DNA of 64,000 nt, from assembly GCF_028993555.1 (NCBI RefSeq), contig NZ_CP118611.1, forward strand, positions 2,255,501 through 2,319,500. The letters are read 5' to 3'. Within the stretch, counting starts at the first letter, position 1. The number at the start of each line of letters is the position of its first letter. Below the pieces are notes generated by a model that searched no databases, was not told the origin of the DNA, and saw only the letters and a program-made list of their open reading frames with translations. The translations under genes and the position numbers were made by a program. This document shows, one piece after another, positions 51,187 through 59,468 of the stretch. The DNA comes from Ensifer adhaerens. GTDB lineage: Bacteria; Pseudomonadota; Alphaproteobacteria; Rhizobiales; Rhizobiaceae.

Positions 51187-52455
51187 ATGGATGGCAGAAC
51201 TGCTGCGGCGTCGATCGATGCCGCAAACGACATTGCGCGCCCAAATGCCGGAGGTGCCACGGCATCACCGTTGACGCGGCCGATGATGACCCTCTTTGCC
51301 CTCGCCTCCGGCCTTGCGGTCGCCAACGCCTATTTTGCCCACCCCCTGCTCGATGTGATGGCCGCCGACCTCGACCTTTCGCAGACCAGCGCCGGCTTGA
51401 TCGTCGGGGCGACGCAGGTCGGCTACGCCCTCGGCCTGGTCCTGCTTGTTCCTCTTGGCGACCTTTTCGATCGCCGCAAGGTGATCATCATCCAATCCCT
51501 GCTTTCCGTGGTCGCGCTCGGCTTCGTGGCCGTTTCGGCCAACGCCGAAATGCTGATGGCCGCGATCGCGACGGTAGGGATGCTTGCCGTCCTGACGCAG
51601 GCCCTGGTCGCCTATGCGGCCAGCCTGGCTCAGCCATCGGAACGCGGCCGGGTGGTCGGATTTGTCACCAGCGGCATCGTGATCGGCATCCTGTCCGCAC
51701 GCACTGTCGCGGGCCTTCTGACGGATCTCTCCGGCTGGCGATCGGTTTATATGGCATCCGGCGTCGCAACACTCCTGATCGCGGGCCTGCTGTACAGGCT
51801 GCTGCCGCAGCAGAGACGGGAAACGAGCAAGCTCAGCTACCCCCGCCTTGTCGGCTCCACCTTCAAGCTGATTTGGCAAGAGCCGGTGCTTCGTGCCCGC
51901 GGCGTGATCGCCATGCTGATTTTCGCGAACGTGACGACGCTGCTCACCCCGCTTGTTTTGCCGCTGAGTGCGCCACCGTTCTCCATGTCGCATACTCAGG
52001 TCGGCCTCTTCGGCCTCGCAGGCATTGCCGGAGCGCTGGCCGCTTCGCGGGCGGGCCATTGGGCCGATCGCGGATTTGGCCAGACGACGACCGGGATTGC
52101 GCTCGCGCTCATGCTTGTCGCATGGCTGCCGATCGCCTTGCTGAACCAATCCATCCTGTGGCTGATCGCTGGTGTGCTCGTGCTCGACTTCGGGCTCCAG
52201 GCGGTCCACGTGACCAACCAGGCCCTGATCTATCGCGTTCGTCCGGAGGCGCAGAACCGGCTGACGGCTGCCTACATGCTCTTCTATTCGCTCGGCAGCG
52301 CGACCGGCTCCTCGCTCTCCACGGTCGCCTATGCGCATGCGGGCTGGAACGGCGTCTGCCTGATGGGCGCGGTGATCAGCCTCGGTTCCCTGATCTTCTG
52401 GCTGGCGACAAGGCCTTCGAGATCTCGGGAGGAAGGCGCAGCGTTGAGCGGTTGA
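51187..52455 (+). CDS. MFS transporter, predicted drug/metabolite exporter
   Basis: The protein has 422 aa with 12 predicted membrane segments. The N-terminal ~30 residues are cytoplasmic. The TM2-3 loop motif is PLGDLFDRRKVIIIQSLLSV, and TM5 has GFVTSGIVIGILSARTVAGLL, the antiporter motif C region of exporters. It is divergent from and probably repressed by the HxlR protein. AAGGAAG lies before ATG. The substrate is unknown. A bidirectional terminator follows. Confidence 0.92.
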   Translation: MDGRTAAASIDAANDIARPNAGGATASPLTRPMMTLFALASGLAVANAYFAHPLLDVMAADLDLSQTSAGLIVGATQVGYALGLVLLVPLGDLFDRRKVIIIQSLLSVVALGFVAVSANAEMLMAAIATVGMLAVLTQALVAYAASLAQPSERGRVVGFVTSGIVIGILSARTVAGLLTDLSGWRSVYMASGVATLLIAGLLYRLLPQQRRETSKLSYPRLVGSTFKLIWQEPVLRARGVIAMLIFANVTTLLTPLVLPLSAPPFSMSHTQVGLFGLAGIAGALAASRAGHWADRGFGQTTTGIALALMLVAWLPIALLNQSILWLIAGVLVLDFGLQAVHVTNQALIYRVRPEAQNRLTAAYMLFYSLGSATGSSLSTVAYAHAGWNGVCLMGAVISLGSLIFWLATRPSRSREEGAALSG

Positions 52456-52494
52456 GCGACCGCTGCGACAGCGGCAAAGTTGGCCCAGCCAACG

Positions 52495-52522
52495 AGAAGC
52501 CCCGCACCAAGGCGGGGCTTCT
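52495..52522. terminator. Bidirectional rho-independent terminator
   Basis: A perfect 11-bp stem (AGAAGCCCCGC and its complement) with a 6-base loop lies between the convergent MFS (52455) and SDR (52554) genes. Confidence 0.82.
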
Positions 52523-52553
52523 GAGGGAACGGGCGACCACCGCTGCTCGTCGT

Positions 52554-53390
52554 TTATGCGGCAGGCTCAAAGTCGGTCGAAAGGGACACGGCCCGCCATT
52601 GGGCAAGGATTTGTGCGTCCGATGCATGCTTGGCTTCGATCGCGGCCACCGTGTCGCTGCCAAGCGGCAGCCGCACCGGCGGATTTTCCGCGTCGACGAA
52701 TGAGATCAGGACATCCGCCAGCTTGTCGGGATTGCCCGGCTGATTGTGGCTGATTTCCTTCGCCTTGTGGCGAACGATGCCGGCCGTTTCTGCATAGTCG
52801 TCGATTTCGATCGGGCTTACGCTCAGTGAGGTCGAGTCGAGGAAGTCGGTGCGGAAATAGCCGGGCTCGATCGCCGTTGCATGGATCCCGAGCGGGGCAA
52901 GCTCTGCAGCGAGCGCTTCAGTCAAGCCTTCGACCGCAAATTTCGTCGAGCAATAAACCCCGAAGCCAGGGCCGCTGCGATAGCCGCCGACCGACGAGAA
53001 ATTCAGGATGCGTCCCGAACGCTGGCGGCGCATATGCGGCAGCACGGCACGGGTGACGGCCAGCAGACCGAAGACGTTGGTGCGATAGAGGGCCTCGATC
53101 TCGGCACCGCTTGCCTCTTCGACCGCACCGAGCAAACCGTAGCCGGCATTGTTGACCAGAACATCGATCCGGCCGAAGCGTGCAATCGCCTGCCCGGCGG
53201 CCTGATGCGCCTGGGGCTCGTCGGTAACATCGAGCGCCACGGCCAGAAGGTTGGGCTGCTCGCCGAAACGCTCGACGATCGCCTTCGGATTGCGCGCCGT
53301 CGCGACAACCTGATCGCCCTTGGCGAGCGCCTTTTCGACAATGAGGGCACCAAATCCGCGGGATGCGCCGGTAACGAACCAAGTATGCAT
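52554..53390 (-). CDS. Short-chain dehydrogenase/reductase
   Basis: The Met at 53390 follows AGGAGGT and gives 278 aa. The classical SDR pattern is complete: TGASRGFG for the cofactor, NNAG, the catalytic Ser (ILNFSSVGGYRSG) and Tyr-x3-Lys (VYCSTKFAVEGL). The residues after the third strand (ATARNP, Arg) favour NADP. The substrate is unknown. It is divergent from a LysR gene 116 bases away, its likely regulator. Confidence 0.93.
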   Translation of the reverse strand: MHTWFVTGASRGFGALIVEKALAKGDQVVATARNPKAIVERFGEQPNLLAVALDVTDEPQAHQAAGQAIARFGRIDVLVNNAGYGLLGAVEEASGAEIEALYRTNVFGLLAVTRAVLPHMRRQRSGRILNFSSVGGYRSGPGFGVYCSTKFAVEGLTEALAAELAPLGIHATAIEPGYFRTDFLDSTSLSVSPIEIDDYAETAGIVRHKAKEISHNQPGNPDKLADVLISFVDAENPPVRLPLGSDTVAAIEAKHASDAQILAQWRAVSLSTDFEPAA

Positions 53391-53506
53391 GTGAACCTCC
53401 TGTTTGTGTCGCCGCTCCATCGTCGGCGGCTGAGAAGGTTTTACCGCGTCACATCTACTGAGATAATCGACTGGATTCTCCTTGAGTTGCTGAGTAGGAT
53501 TCATCA

Positions 53507-54415
53507 ATGAGAACCGTATCGCCTTCAGACCTGTCCTCCTTCCTTGCCTTGGCCCGGCAGCGAAGCTTCCGCCGCGCCGCCGACGAACTGGGCTGCACGC
53601 CGTCGGCGCTCAGCCATGCCCTGAAGGCGCTTGAAGAACGGCTCGATCTCCGCCTCTTCAACCGAACGACCCGCAGCGTCGCGCTGACGGAAGCGGGCGA
53701 ACTATTGCTCGCGCGCGTCGCCCCCGCTTTTCGCGACATTGAAGACGCTCTCGATGACCTCAACAACTTCCGCGGCACACCGGTCGGGCGCTTGAAACTC
53801 AATGCGGCGCGCGCCTCGGCAAAGATGGTGCTTCTGCCACTGGTCGCGCGCTTTCTCGAAGCCTACCCGAAAATCAGCATCGAGATCGTCACCGACAACG
53901 ACCTCGTCGACATGGTCTCGGAGGGTTTCGACGCCGGCGTTCGTTTCGGTGAAATCATCGCGCAGGACATGATCGCCGTCCCGATCGGGCCGCGCCAGCG
54001 CACCGCGATTGTGGCGACGCCTTCCTTCTTCGAGCGCTATCCAAAACCAACCGCTCCCGATCACCTGAGGGAACTCCCCTGTGTCGGGCTGCGCTTCGGC
54101 AGCGGCCGCCTCTACGCATGGGAATTCGAGCGCGGCGGCGTGGAACTTCAGGTCGAAGTGAGCGGCCCCCTGATCGTCGACGACCAGGACCTGATGGTGG
54201 ACGCGGCCCTTGCGGGCGCCGGCGTAACCTTCACCTTCGAAGATCAAGTGCAGTCACTGATAGACGGGGGGAGGCTTGTTCGGGTGCTCGAGGATTGGTG
54301 TCCCTACTACGGCGGCCTCTATCTATACTATCCCAGCCGCCGGCAAATGCCCGCGGCACTGCGCGCCTTCGTCGATTTCATCAGGACCGCGGGTAGCGGG
54401 CCCGCCAAAGGCTAG
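53507..54415 (+). CDS. LysR-family transcriptional regulator
   Basis: The protein has 302 aa. The helix-turn-helix is SDLSSFLALARQRSFRRAADELGCTPSALSHALKALEERL. The effector domain has LNAARASAKMVLLPLVARFL and ends LYLYYPSRRQMPAALRAFVDFI. It is similar to the LysR at 46894, so the two may be paralogues. It is divergent from the SDR gene. Confidence 0.93.
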   Translation: MRTVSPSDLSSFLALARQRSFRRAADELGCTPSALSHALKALEERLDLRLFNRTTRSVALTEAGELLLARVAPAFRDIEDALDDLNNFRGTPVGRLKLNAARASAKMVLLPLVARFLEAYPKISIEIVTDNDLVDMVSEGFDAGVRFGEIIAQDMIAVPIGPRQRTAIVATPSFFERYPKPTAPDHLRELPCVGLRFGSGRLYAWEFERGGVELQVEVSGPLIVDDQDLMVDAALAGAGVTFTFEDQVQSLIDGGRLVRVLEDWCPYYGGLYLYYPSRRQMPAALRAFVDFIRTAGSGPAKG

Positions 54416-54521
54416 CGCGAAGCTGATTCATGGACCGACCGCGCCGCGGCCGGACCATGATGCCGTCGCTTCCGGTCAGCGCCGGAACAGGCGAATGTGC
54501 CCGACGCAGGGCTGTCCTGGC

Positions 54522-55463
54522 TTACGCCCTGATTTCCGCTTCGAGCGACGCTGCCTCTGCGACGGCCAACGCAGCCATGGCAAGGGCAGCTTCACGCGTC
54601 GCGGCCGCCGCGATGAAGCGGCCATTGTGGCAGAAGCTTGCGCCCTTGACCCCGCAAGCCGCTTCCAGTTCGCCGTTGGTCAGGCCGGCCCAGGCTGCGG
54701 GCAGGTCTGCGCGAAGCTCAAAGCCCTCATCGGCCTTGCGGATGCCCGTCAGGCACCAGTCTTTGTCGCGCGGGTGAACGACGAACAACAGGTGATCGGC
54801 GCCGGACTTCACCACGGCCGGACGGAAGGGCATGCCCATCGGCAGCTCGAGAACTCGGCCATCCCCGGCACGGGCGATTTGCTGGAGGACGAGTGCCTCG
54901 GCCCTGAGCTTGGCGGCGCGCTGCGCGACGCCGGCCTCGACGAGCGTGCGGGCGATCGCCAGGGCCGACTGAAAGCCGCGATCGTCAGCCTCCGGGCCGC
55001 CCTCGTCGAACACCGGCTTCAAGGTTTCCAACAATGCTGGCAGCGTCAGCCCGGCAAGCGGTCCGGCAGCGGAAGGGTCGAGCGCACCATTGTCCACCAG
55101 ATCGACCGGAAGCACGAAACGTGCGTCAAAGGCCGCATGCACCGCCTCGATATGGTCTTCAGGAACGCCTGAAGCGACGAGATAGTCGCGGCCATAGTGC
55201 TTCCAGATCAGCCCGAACGAGCTGTAGGGCTGACCGTCTTCTCTGAGCGGCGCGCCGCGTTGGTGATGATCGAAGATACCGGCCGCAGCGTCATACAGGC
55301 CACCCACATCGTAGACGATGCGATCCGCACCGGGCTTGATCCACTCCGGAGCCCGACTGCGGATCAGGCGCGCCTGCGGGAAGAGCCGTGTGAGAATGAC
55401 GGTGGACAACAGCTCGTCGGCGTGAAAGCCACCGGAATGGGTAACGAGAAACTCTGGGATCAT
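54522..55463 (-). CDS. MYG1 family protein (UPF0160)
   Basis: The protein has 313 aa. The start VTHSGGFHADELLSTVILTRLFP and the segment GIFDHHQRGAPLREDGQPYSSFGLIWKHYG are the DHH-like metal motifs of MYG1 proteins. The family is predicted to be a metal-dependent nuclease or phosphohydrolase and is best known from eukaryotes (mitochondrial and nuclear RNA processing), with scattered bacterial members. The gene stands alone between convergent and same-strand neighbours. Confidence 0.9.
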   Translation of the reverse strand: MIPEFLVTHSGGFHADELLSTVILTRLFPQARLIRSRAPEWIKPGADRIVYDVGGLYDAAAGIFDHHQRGAPLREDGQPYSSFGLIWKHYGRDYLVASGVPEDHIEAVHAAFDARFVLPVDLVDNGALDPSAAGPLAGLTLPALLETLKPVFDEGGPEADDRGFQSALAIARTLVEAGVAQRAAKLRAEALVLQQIARAGDGRVLELPMGMPFRPAVVKSGADHLLFVVHPRDKDWCLTGIRKADEGFELRADLPAAWAGLTNGELEAACGVKGASFCHNGRFIAAAATREAALAMAALAVAEAASLEAEIRA

Positions 55464-55607
55464 CCCGATTGGCCCTATGGTTCGTTGAATACGGAGCGCA
55501 CCACATAGCCATTGCGCGCCACCACCTCAACCCACCATCGCTCCATGCCTGCCTGGAGGCCCGCATGCGCCAGCTGGTGCTCTCGGCGGGAGAGGCCCCG
55601 AGCGAAC

Positions 55608-56390
55608 CTACTCCAGATCCATCGTGGTGAAGACCCGGCAATTGTCGGGTGCGGGCGTGCCCTTGCAAATCTGCGCATCGACCAGTTGATCCACGGCGAG
55701 CGTGTTCGTCACCAGAAGCGCCTTGAACAATTGCCAGGGACCCGGGTTGCCATCCACATCGCGCTGGCCCTCGGCCAACTTCTGGTATCGCACGCCCATT
55801 TCGTCGTAATAAGCCGCCAGCTTTTTGCTGCCGGTCCCGTTTCCAGTCACCGTCGGAATGTTTGCCACGGTCGTTTCCCCTCCGGCAAGCCGTCGAACGC
55901 CGGACGCGAGCACCAGAGCGCATGCCTCGGTGCATGCTCCCTGCGAGATCGCCGCGCCGATGAAATCAGCGCCTTTACCGTCGTTTGCCGTACAGTTCTC
56001 CTGGTCCCTCTGGCACCCGATGAAGATGGTCGTGCCCACGGCCACGCTCAGCTTGTTCTTGCGGATGAGGCGCCCGACTGCCATGGCAGCAGCCGTATCG
56101 CCGCCGGGAGAGGCAAGGACCAACGGCAGATTCCGGCCTCCGAGCGTCTTCAAGGTCGCCTTCAGCAACGCCGGCGTTTTCGCACCGATGACGCCTTCGG
56201 CGGAAATCCATTCCGGACATGTCGGCTCGCAAGCGGACTGGTTCGAACGCACAACAACGAACCGCATCTGCTGTTCTGACGCCATTGCCGGCTGCTCGAT
56301 CGACAGACCTGGCGTCGTCAGACACATCAGCAGCGCCGCCCGCCAAAGGCTCGCCAAGACCCTGCGCAAAGAGAACCGCCCCACTGACAT
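55608..56390 (-). CDS. Exported ClpP-fold-like protein (COG3904 type), Ser/His-lacking paralogue
   Basis: The protein has 260 aa with a signal peptide (~1-37). It shares with its upstream neighbour FVVVRSNQSACEPTCPEWISAEG, LASPGGDTAAAMAVGRLIR and NDGKGADFIGAA. This is the SPGGD pattern of ClpP/crotonase-fold periplasmic proteins. Where the neighbour has NSAC (Ser152) this protein has TEAC (Glu155), and the neighbour's GVHQ His is missing. It therefore looks like a non-catalytic copy. Several Cys pairs suggest disulfides in the periplasm. The function is unknown. Confidence 0.8.
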   Translation of the reverse strand: MSVGRFSLRRVLASLWRAALLMCLTTPGLSIEQPAMASEQQMRFVVVRSNQSACEPTCPEWISAEGVIGAKTPALLKATLKTLGGRNLPLVLASPGGDTAAAMAVGRLIRKNKLSVAVGTTIFIGCQRDQENCTANDGKGADFIGAAISQGACTEACALVLASGVRRLAGGETTVANIPTVTGNGTGSKKLAAYYDEMGVRYQKLAEGQRDVDGNPGPWQLFKALLVTNTLAVDQLVDAQICKGTPAPDNCRVFTTMDLE

Positions 56391-56403
56391 CCCTATCTCC
56401 AGC

Positions 56404-57309
56404 CTAGCGCTTCAGGTCCGACATGATGAAAACCCGACAATTGGCGGACGCCGGCACGGTCCTGCAGGTCTCGACCGAGGTCAGCAATTCGACCCCACCC
56501 AGTTGCGTGATCAACTTCATCTGCGTCATCGCGACGGGTTCGATCTTGCGCATATCGGAGGCGGGCGTGATCTTCATCAGATCGATGACGGCACGGCTGA
56601 CGCCCATTTCCGCGAGATAGGCCACCAGTTCACGCTCCTGCGCCTTGCTCATCTCGTAGATCTTGCGGCTGCCGAGATTCTTGCGACTGACGACCTTCTT
56701 GCTGGTGATCTTCTTCTTGCCGTTGACGATACGATACTCCTCCCGATACCGCGTCTGGGTCTGAATGAAGACGGTGGTGATCTGGTGAACGCCCAGATAC
56801 GCCCACTGGCCGACCACGCGCCGGGTGCCACCGGCCAACATCAGCGGACAGGCCGAATTGCAGTAGGCTTCGCCCGAATAGGCGGTACCGATATAGCGGG
56901 CGCCCTTGCCGTCGTTGTCGCGGCAATCCTTCTGCTGCGGCTGACAACCAACGAAGCGGGTCTTCCCGACCGCCACTTCAAGCTTTCGCGCCCTGATGAG
57001 CCGCCCCAGCGCCAGCGCGGCACCGACGTCTCCGCCGGGTGACGTCACCACGACCGGCAGGCGGCGGTTGCCAATGGATTTGAGCAGCTTCTTGAAGCGC
57101 GCCGGGCTTTCGCGAGCGATCGTCCCTTCGGCCGATATCCACTCCGGACAGGTTGGCTCGCACCCTGGCTGACCGCTGCGAACCACGAAGAACTGCATGT
57201 CGGCACCACCGGTCGGCGCCGCTCGAACCGTCGCTGCGGGGGCCAAAAGCCCAACCAACAGACAGACAATGACCACTGAACGCGAGAATACTTCTCGTGG
57301 AAACGCCAT
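56404..57309 (-). CDS. Exported ClpP-fold-like protein (COG3904 type)
   Basis: The Met at 57309 gives 301 aa with a signal peptide (1-~31, SVVIVCLLVGLLAPAATVRA). Conserved parts are FFVVRSGQPGCEPTCPEWISAEG, VTSPGGDVGAALALGRLIR and NSACPLMLAGGTRR with Ser152 on a ClpP-like elbow. His175 (YLGVHQ) lies 23 residues on, close to the Ser-His distance in ClpP-type proteases. It is longer than the downstream paralogue by a Lys/Arg-rich insert (~185-215). The two genes are 13 bases apart and probably one operon after a tandem duplication. A proteolytic role is inference. Confidence 0.82.
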   Translation of the reverse strand: MAFPREVFSRSVVIVCLLVGLLAPAATVRAAPTGGADMQFFVVRSGQPGCEPTCPEWISAEGTIARESPARFKKLLKSIGNRRLPVVVTSPGGDVGAALALGRLIRARKLEVAVGKTRFVGCQPQQKDCRDNDGKGARYIGTAYSGEAYCNSACPLMLAGGTRRVVGQWAYLGVHQITTVFIQTQTRYREEYRIVNGKKKITSKKVVSRKNLGSRKIYEMSKAQERELVAYLAEMGVSRAVIDLMKITPASDMRKIEPVAMTQMKLITQLGGVELLTSVETCRTVPASANCRVFIMSDLKR

Positions 57310-57722
57310 GCCGATCAAAAACTGTACCTCTCCCGACTGGGCCTTCGCCGGCGGCCAGGATGGAGCGATCTCGCCCGATCCCTTCCACATCAGCGCGGTG
57401 TGCGGCGCCCCGCAATTTTCATGCTGTAAATATGACTATCAAAACAAACAGTTCTTTGTCTCCATTGCCGAGATCGTGCCCTTGGACCGCGAAAGGAGAA
57501 TGAAAGTTGCGTCAGCCAATAATGAAACCAACGATAGCATGGAGCCTGAATTTAAGGCAACAATCATATACACGAAATCGGCCGCCGGAGCGATGCGATC
57601 GACCCGCCCAAGACACTGCAGAGAGACGATAGTTGTTCGCGCGGCAGCGATCACACGCCGAGGGGCTGGATACGTCGCCAACGCTTTGACAACATAGGCG
57701 CTCAAGGCAGGATTGCGATTCG
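57310..57722. other. Intergenic region, no confident gene
   Basis: 413 bases of lower GC content. Short frames exist on both strands (for example 57439-57705 minus, 88 codons), but none has a ribosome site or recognisable protein pattern. It may hold decayed sequence and the promoters of the flanking genes. Confidence 0.5.
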
Positions 57723-58166
57723 ATGACGATTTTCTTTAAGGCAGCACTTTCCGACGACGTGGCATTCGGAATGATCGAGCGGTGTTTTTCCGATCCGGAC
57801 GACTATGACGCCTATCTCGATATCTTTGGCGACCACACCGAGCGGACCGTTTCATGGAGCAAGGGCCGATCGGTTGACGAGTTCAAGGCGGAAATTACCG
57901 AAGCCTTGCGAACGGCCTGGGAGAGCGCGCCTTTCTGGCAGGTGTACGAACGGCGCGAAGACCGGGACGATGCCGGAACCAATGAAATCCGCCGCGCTGC
58001 CATCAATCTGACGCGCACCTATGGCGGCGTGATCGTGATCACGTTGAGCCTGCTTGGCAGACGCAGCAGCACGCACGATCTCGAACTGGTGTTTGTCTGC
58101 TTCCAGGAAGATGCCCAGCGCCGGAATTTTCGCGTGCGCTACGATGGAAAATTCATTCCTGCCTGA
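57723..58166 (+). CDS. Conserved-looking hypothetical protein
   Basis: The protein has 147 aa; AGGATTG lies 10 bases before ATG. I do not recognise it. It is a soluble alpha/beta sequence with an acidic N-terminal half (IERCFSDPDDYDAYLDIFGD), a helix (DEFKAEITEALRTAWESAPFW) and a beta-rich C-terminal half (GGVIVITLSLLGRR, LELVFVCFQ). The codon pattern is like that of the neighbours, which supports a real gene. It stands alone, in a region of orphan genes. Confidence 0.6.
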   Translation: MTIFFKAALSDDVAFGMIERCFSDPDDYDAYLDIFGDHTERTVSWSKGRSVDEFKAEITEALRTAWESAPFWQVYERREDRDDAGTNEIRRAAINLTRTYGGVIVITLSLLGRRSSTHDLELVFVCFQEDAQRRNFRVRYDGKFIPA

Positions 58167-58243
58167 CGCCTTGCGCGGCGCAGACATTACAGCGCCACGC
58201 GTTTTATCAGACGCGCAAAGGTCGCTGTAACACTTTGATTTGC

Positions 58244-58289
58244 TGCATGTCTTTATCCTTTAATCGAGGTCGATTGAAGGAGACATGCA
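58244..58289. repeat. Long imperfect hairpin
   Basis: TGCATGTC (58244-58251) pairs with GACATGCA (58282-58289). Inside, after a 4-base bulge, TCCTTTAATCG pairs with CGATTGAAGGA with one G-U pair, closing on an AGGT loop. It lies between the convergent orphan gene (58166) and the ABC permease (58350). It may be a terminator, a small structured RNA or the scar of a mobile element. Confidence 0.55.
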
Positions 58290-58349
58290 ACTTCTCCGAC
58301 CAAGCGCTGATCGTCTGCAGCACGCTTCCCCGATCAGCCACACCTGCGC

Positions 58350-59468
58350 CTACTTCAGGAAGGCTCGGAAGCGCCGCATGGCAAAGGCGAAGAGGATGGC
58401 GCCGATCAGCAGCAGGGCAAGAAGCTGCGGCCAGACCACGTCCAGCCCGGCATCGCGAAACAGAACCGCCTGCGCCAGAATGACGAAGTGGGTGTTCGGC
58501 GTAGCCAGCATGATGTTCTGGATGATCTCGGGCATGCTTTCGCGCGGCGTCATGCCCCCCGAGAGCGCCTGTAGCGGCAAGAGCACAAGCATCAGCAGCA
58601 GGCCGAACTGCGGCATGGAGCCGGCGATCGTCGCAAGCAGGATGCCCATCGAGGTCGTTGCAAAGAGCTGCAGCGCCGTTGCCAGCAGGAACAGGGCGAA
58701 CGAGCCCTGCACCGGAACCGCAAGCGCGCCCTTGACCACGAAGATCAGAGAGATCGCCGAGGCGAGCAGCACCACCAGCCCCATCGACCAGACCTTGCTG
58801 ACCATGATTTCGAACGGGGTCACGGGCATGACCAGGAGGTGCTCCACCGTCCCGTGCTCGCGCTCGCGGATAAGGGCGGCCCCCGTGAGCACGATCGACA
58901 GGATGGTGATGTTGGTGATGACGTTCATGACAGCGCCGAACCAGCCCTTGTTGAGTTCGGCATTGAAGCGGGCGCGTAGCACGAGATCGACGGGCAGCGG
59001 TGTCTCGCTGCGGTGGCGATCGAGGAAGCCCGAGACCTCGCCGGTGACGATCTGCTGGATGTAGCCGTTGCCGGAAAAGGCCTGGCTCATGCGCGTCGCG
59101 TCGACATTGAGCTGGATCGTCGGCGAGCGACCGGCCAAGAGATCCGTCTGGAAATTCGGCGGGATGTCGAGTGCGAAGGTATCGAGCCCCTGATCCATGC
59201 GACGGTCCATTTCCGCAGGCGTGATCATTTGCGGCGGCACGAAATAGGGCGGATAGAAAGCCGTCGATATTCGCGTCGAAACCGGCGAGCGGTCCTCGTC
59301 GACGATGGCGATGGCCGCACGGTTCAATGTTTCCGGCATCGCGGTCGAGCCCGTATAGACCGACAACGTAAAGGAATAGACGATCAGGATCAACAGGATC
59401 GGATCGCGCCAGAGCCCCCAGAGTTCCTTGATGCCGAGATGGTAGATATGGGACAGGCGCATCGTCAC
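58350..59468 (-). CDS. ABC-2 type exporter permease (YhhJ-like)
   Basis: The protein has 372 aa. An N-terminal TM ([26 protein letters not shown]) is followed by a large periplasmic part (~45-175) and five TMs in the C-terminal half, with [32 protein letters not shown], the ABC-2 signature. It overlaps the RbbA-like gene by 4 bases (ATGA). Together with HlyD and RbbA-like proteins it forms the YhiI-RbbA-YhhJ type exporter, thought to move drugs or lipophilic compounds out. The substrate is unknown. Confidence 0.92.
   Translation of the reverse strand: MTMRLSHIYHLGIKELWGLWRDPILLILIVYSFTLSVYTGSTAMPETLNRAAIAIVDEDRSPVSTRISTAFYPPYFVPPQMITPAEMDRRMDQGLDTFALDIPPNFQTDLLAGRSPTIQLNVDATRMSQAFSGNGYIQQIVTGEVSGFLDRHRSETPLPVDLVLRARFNAELNKGWFGAVMNVITNITILSIVLTGAALIREREHGTVEHLLVMPVTPFEIMVSKVWSMGLVVLLASAISLIFVVKGALAVPVQGSFALFLLATALQLFATTSMGILLATIAGSMPQFGLLLMLVLLPLQALSGGMTPRESMPEIIQNIMLATPNTHFVILAQAVLFRDAGLDVVWPQLLALLLIGAILFAFAMRRFRAFLK

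Noticed and set aside
57439..57705. 88-codon minus-strand gene
   Set aside because: No ribosome site, no family resemblance and no support from context.
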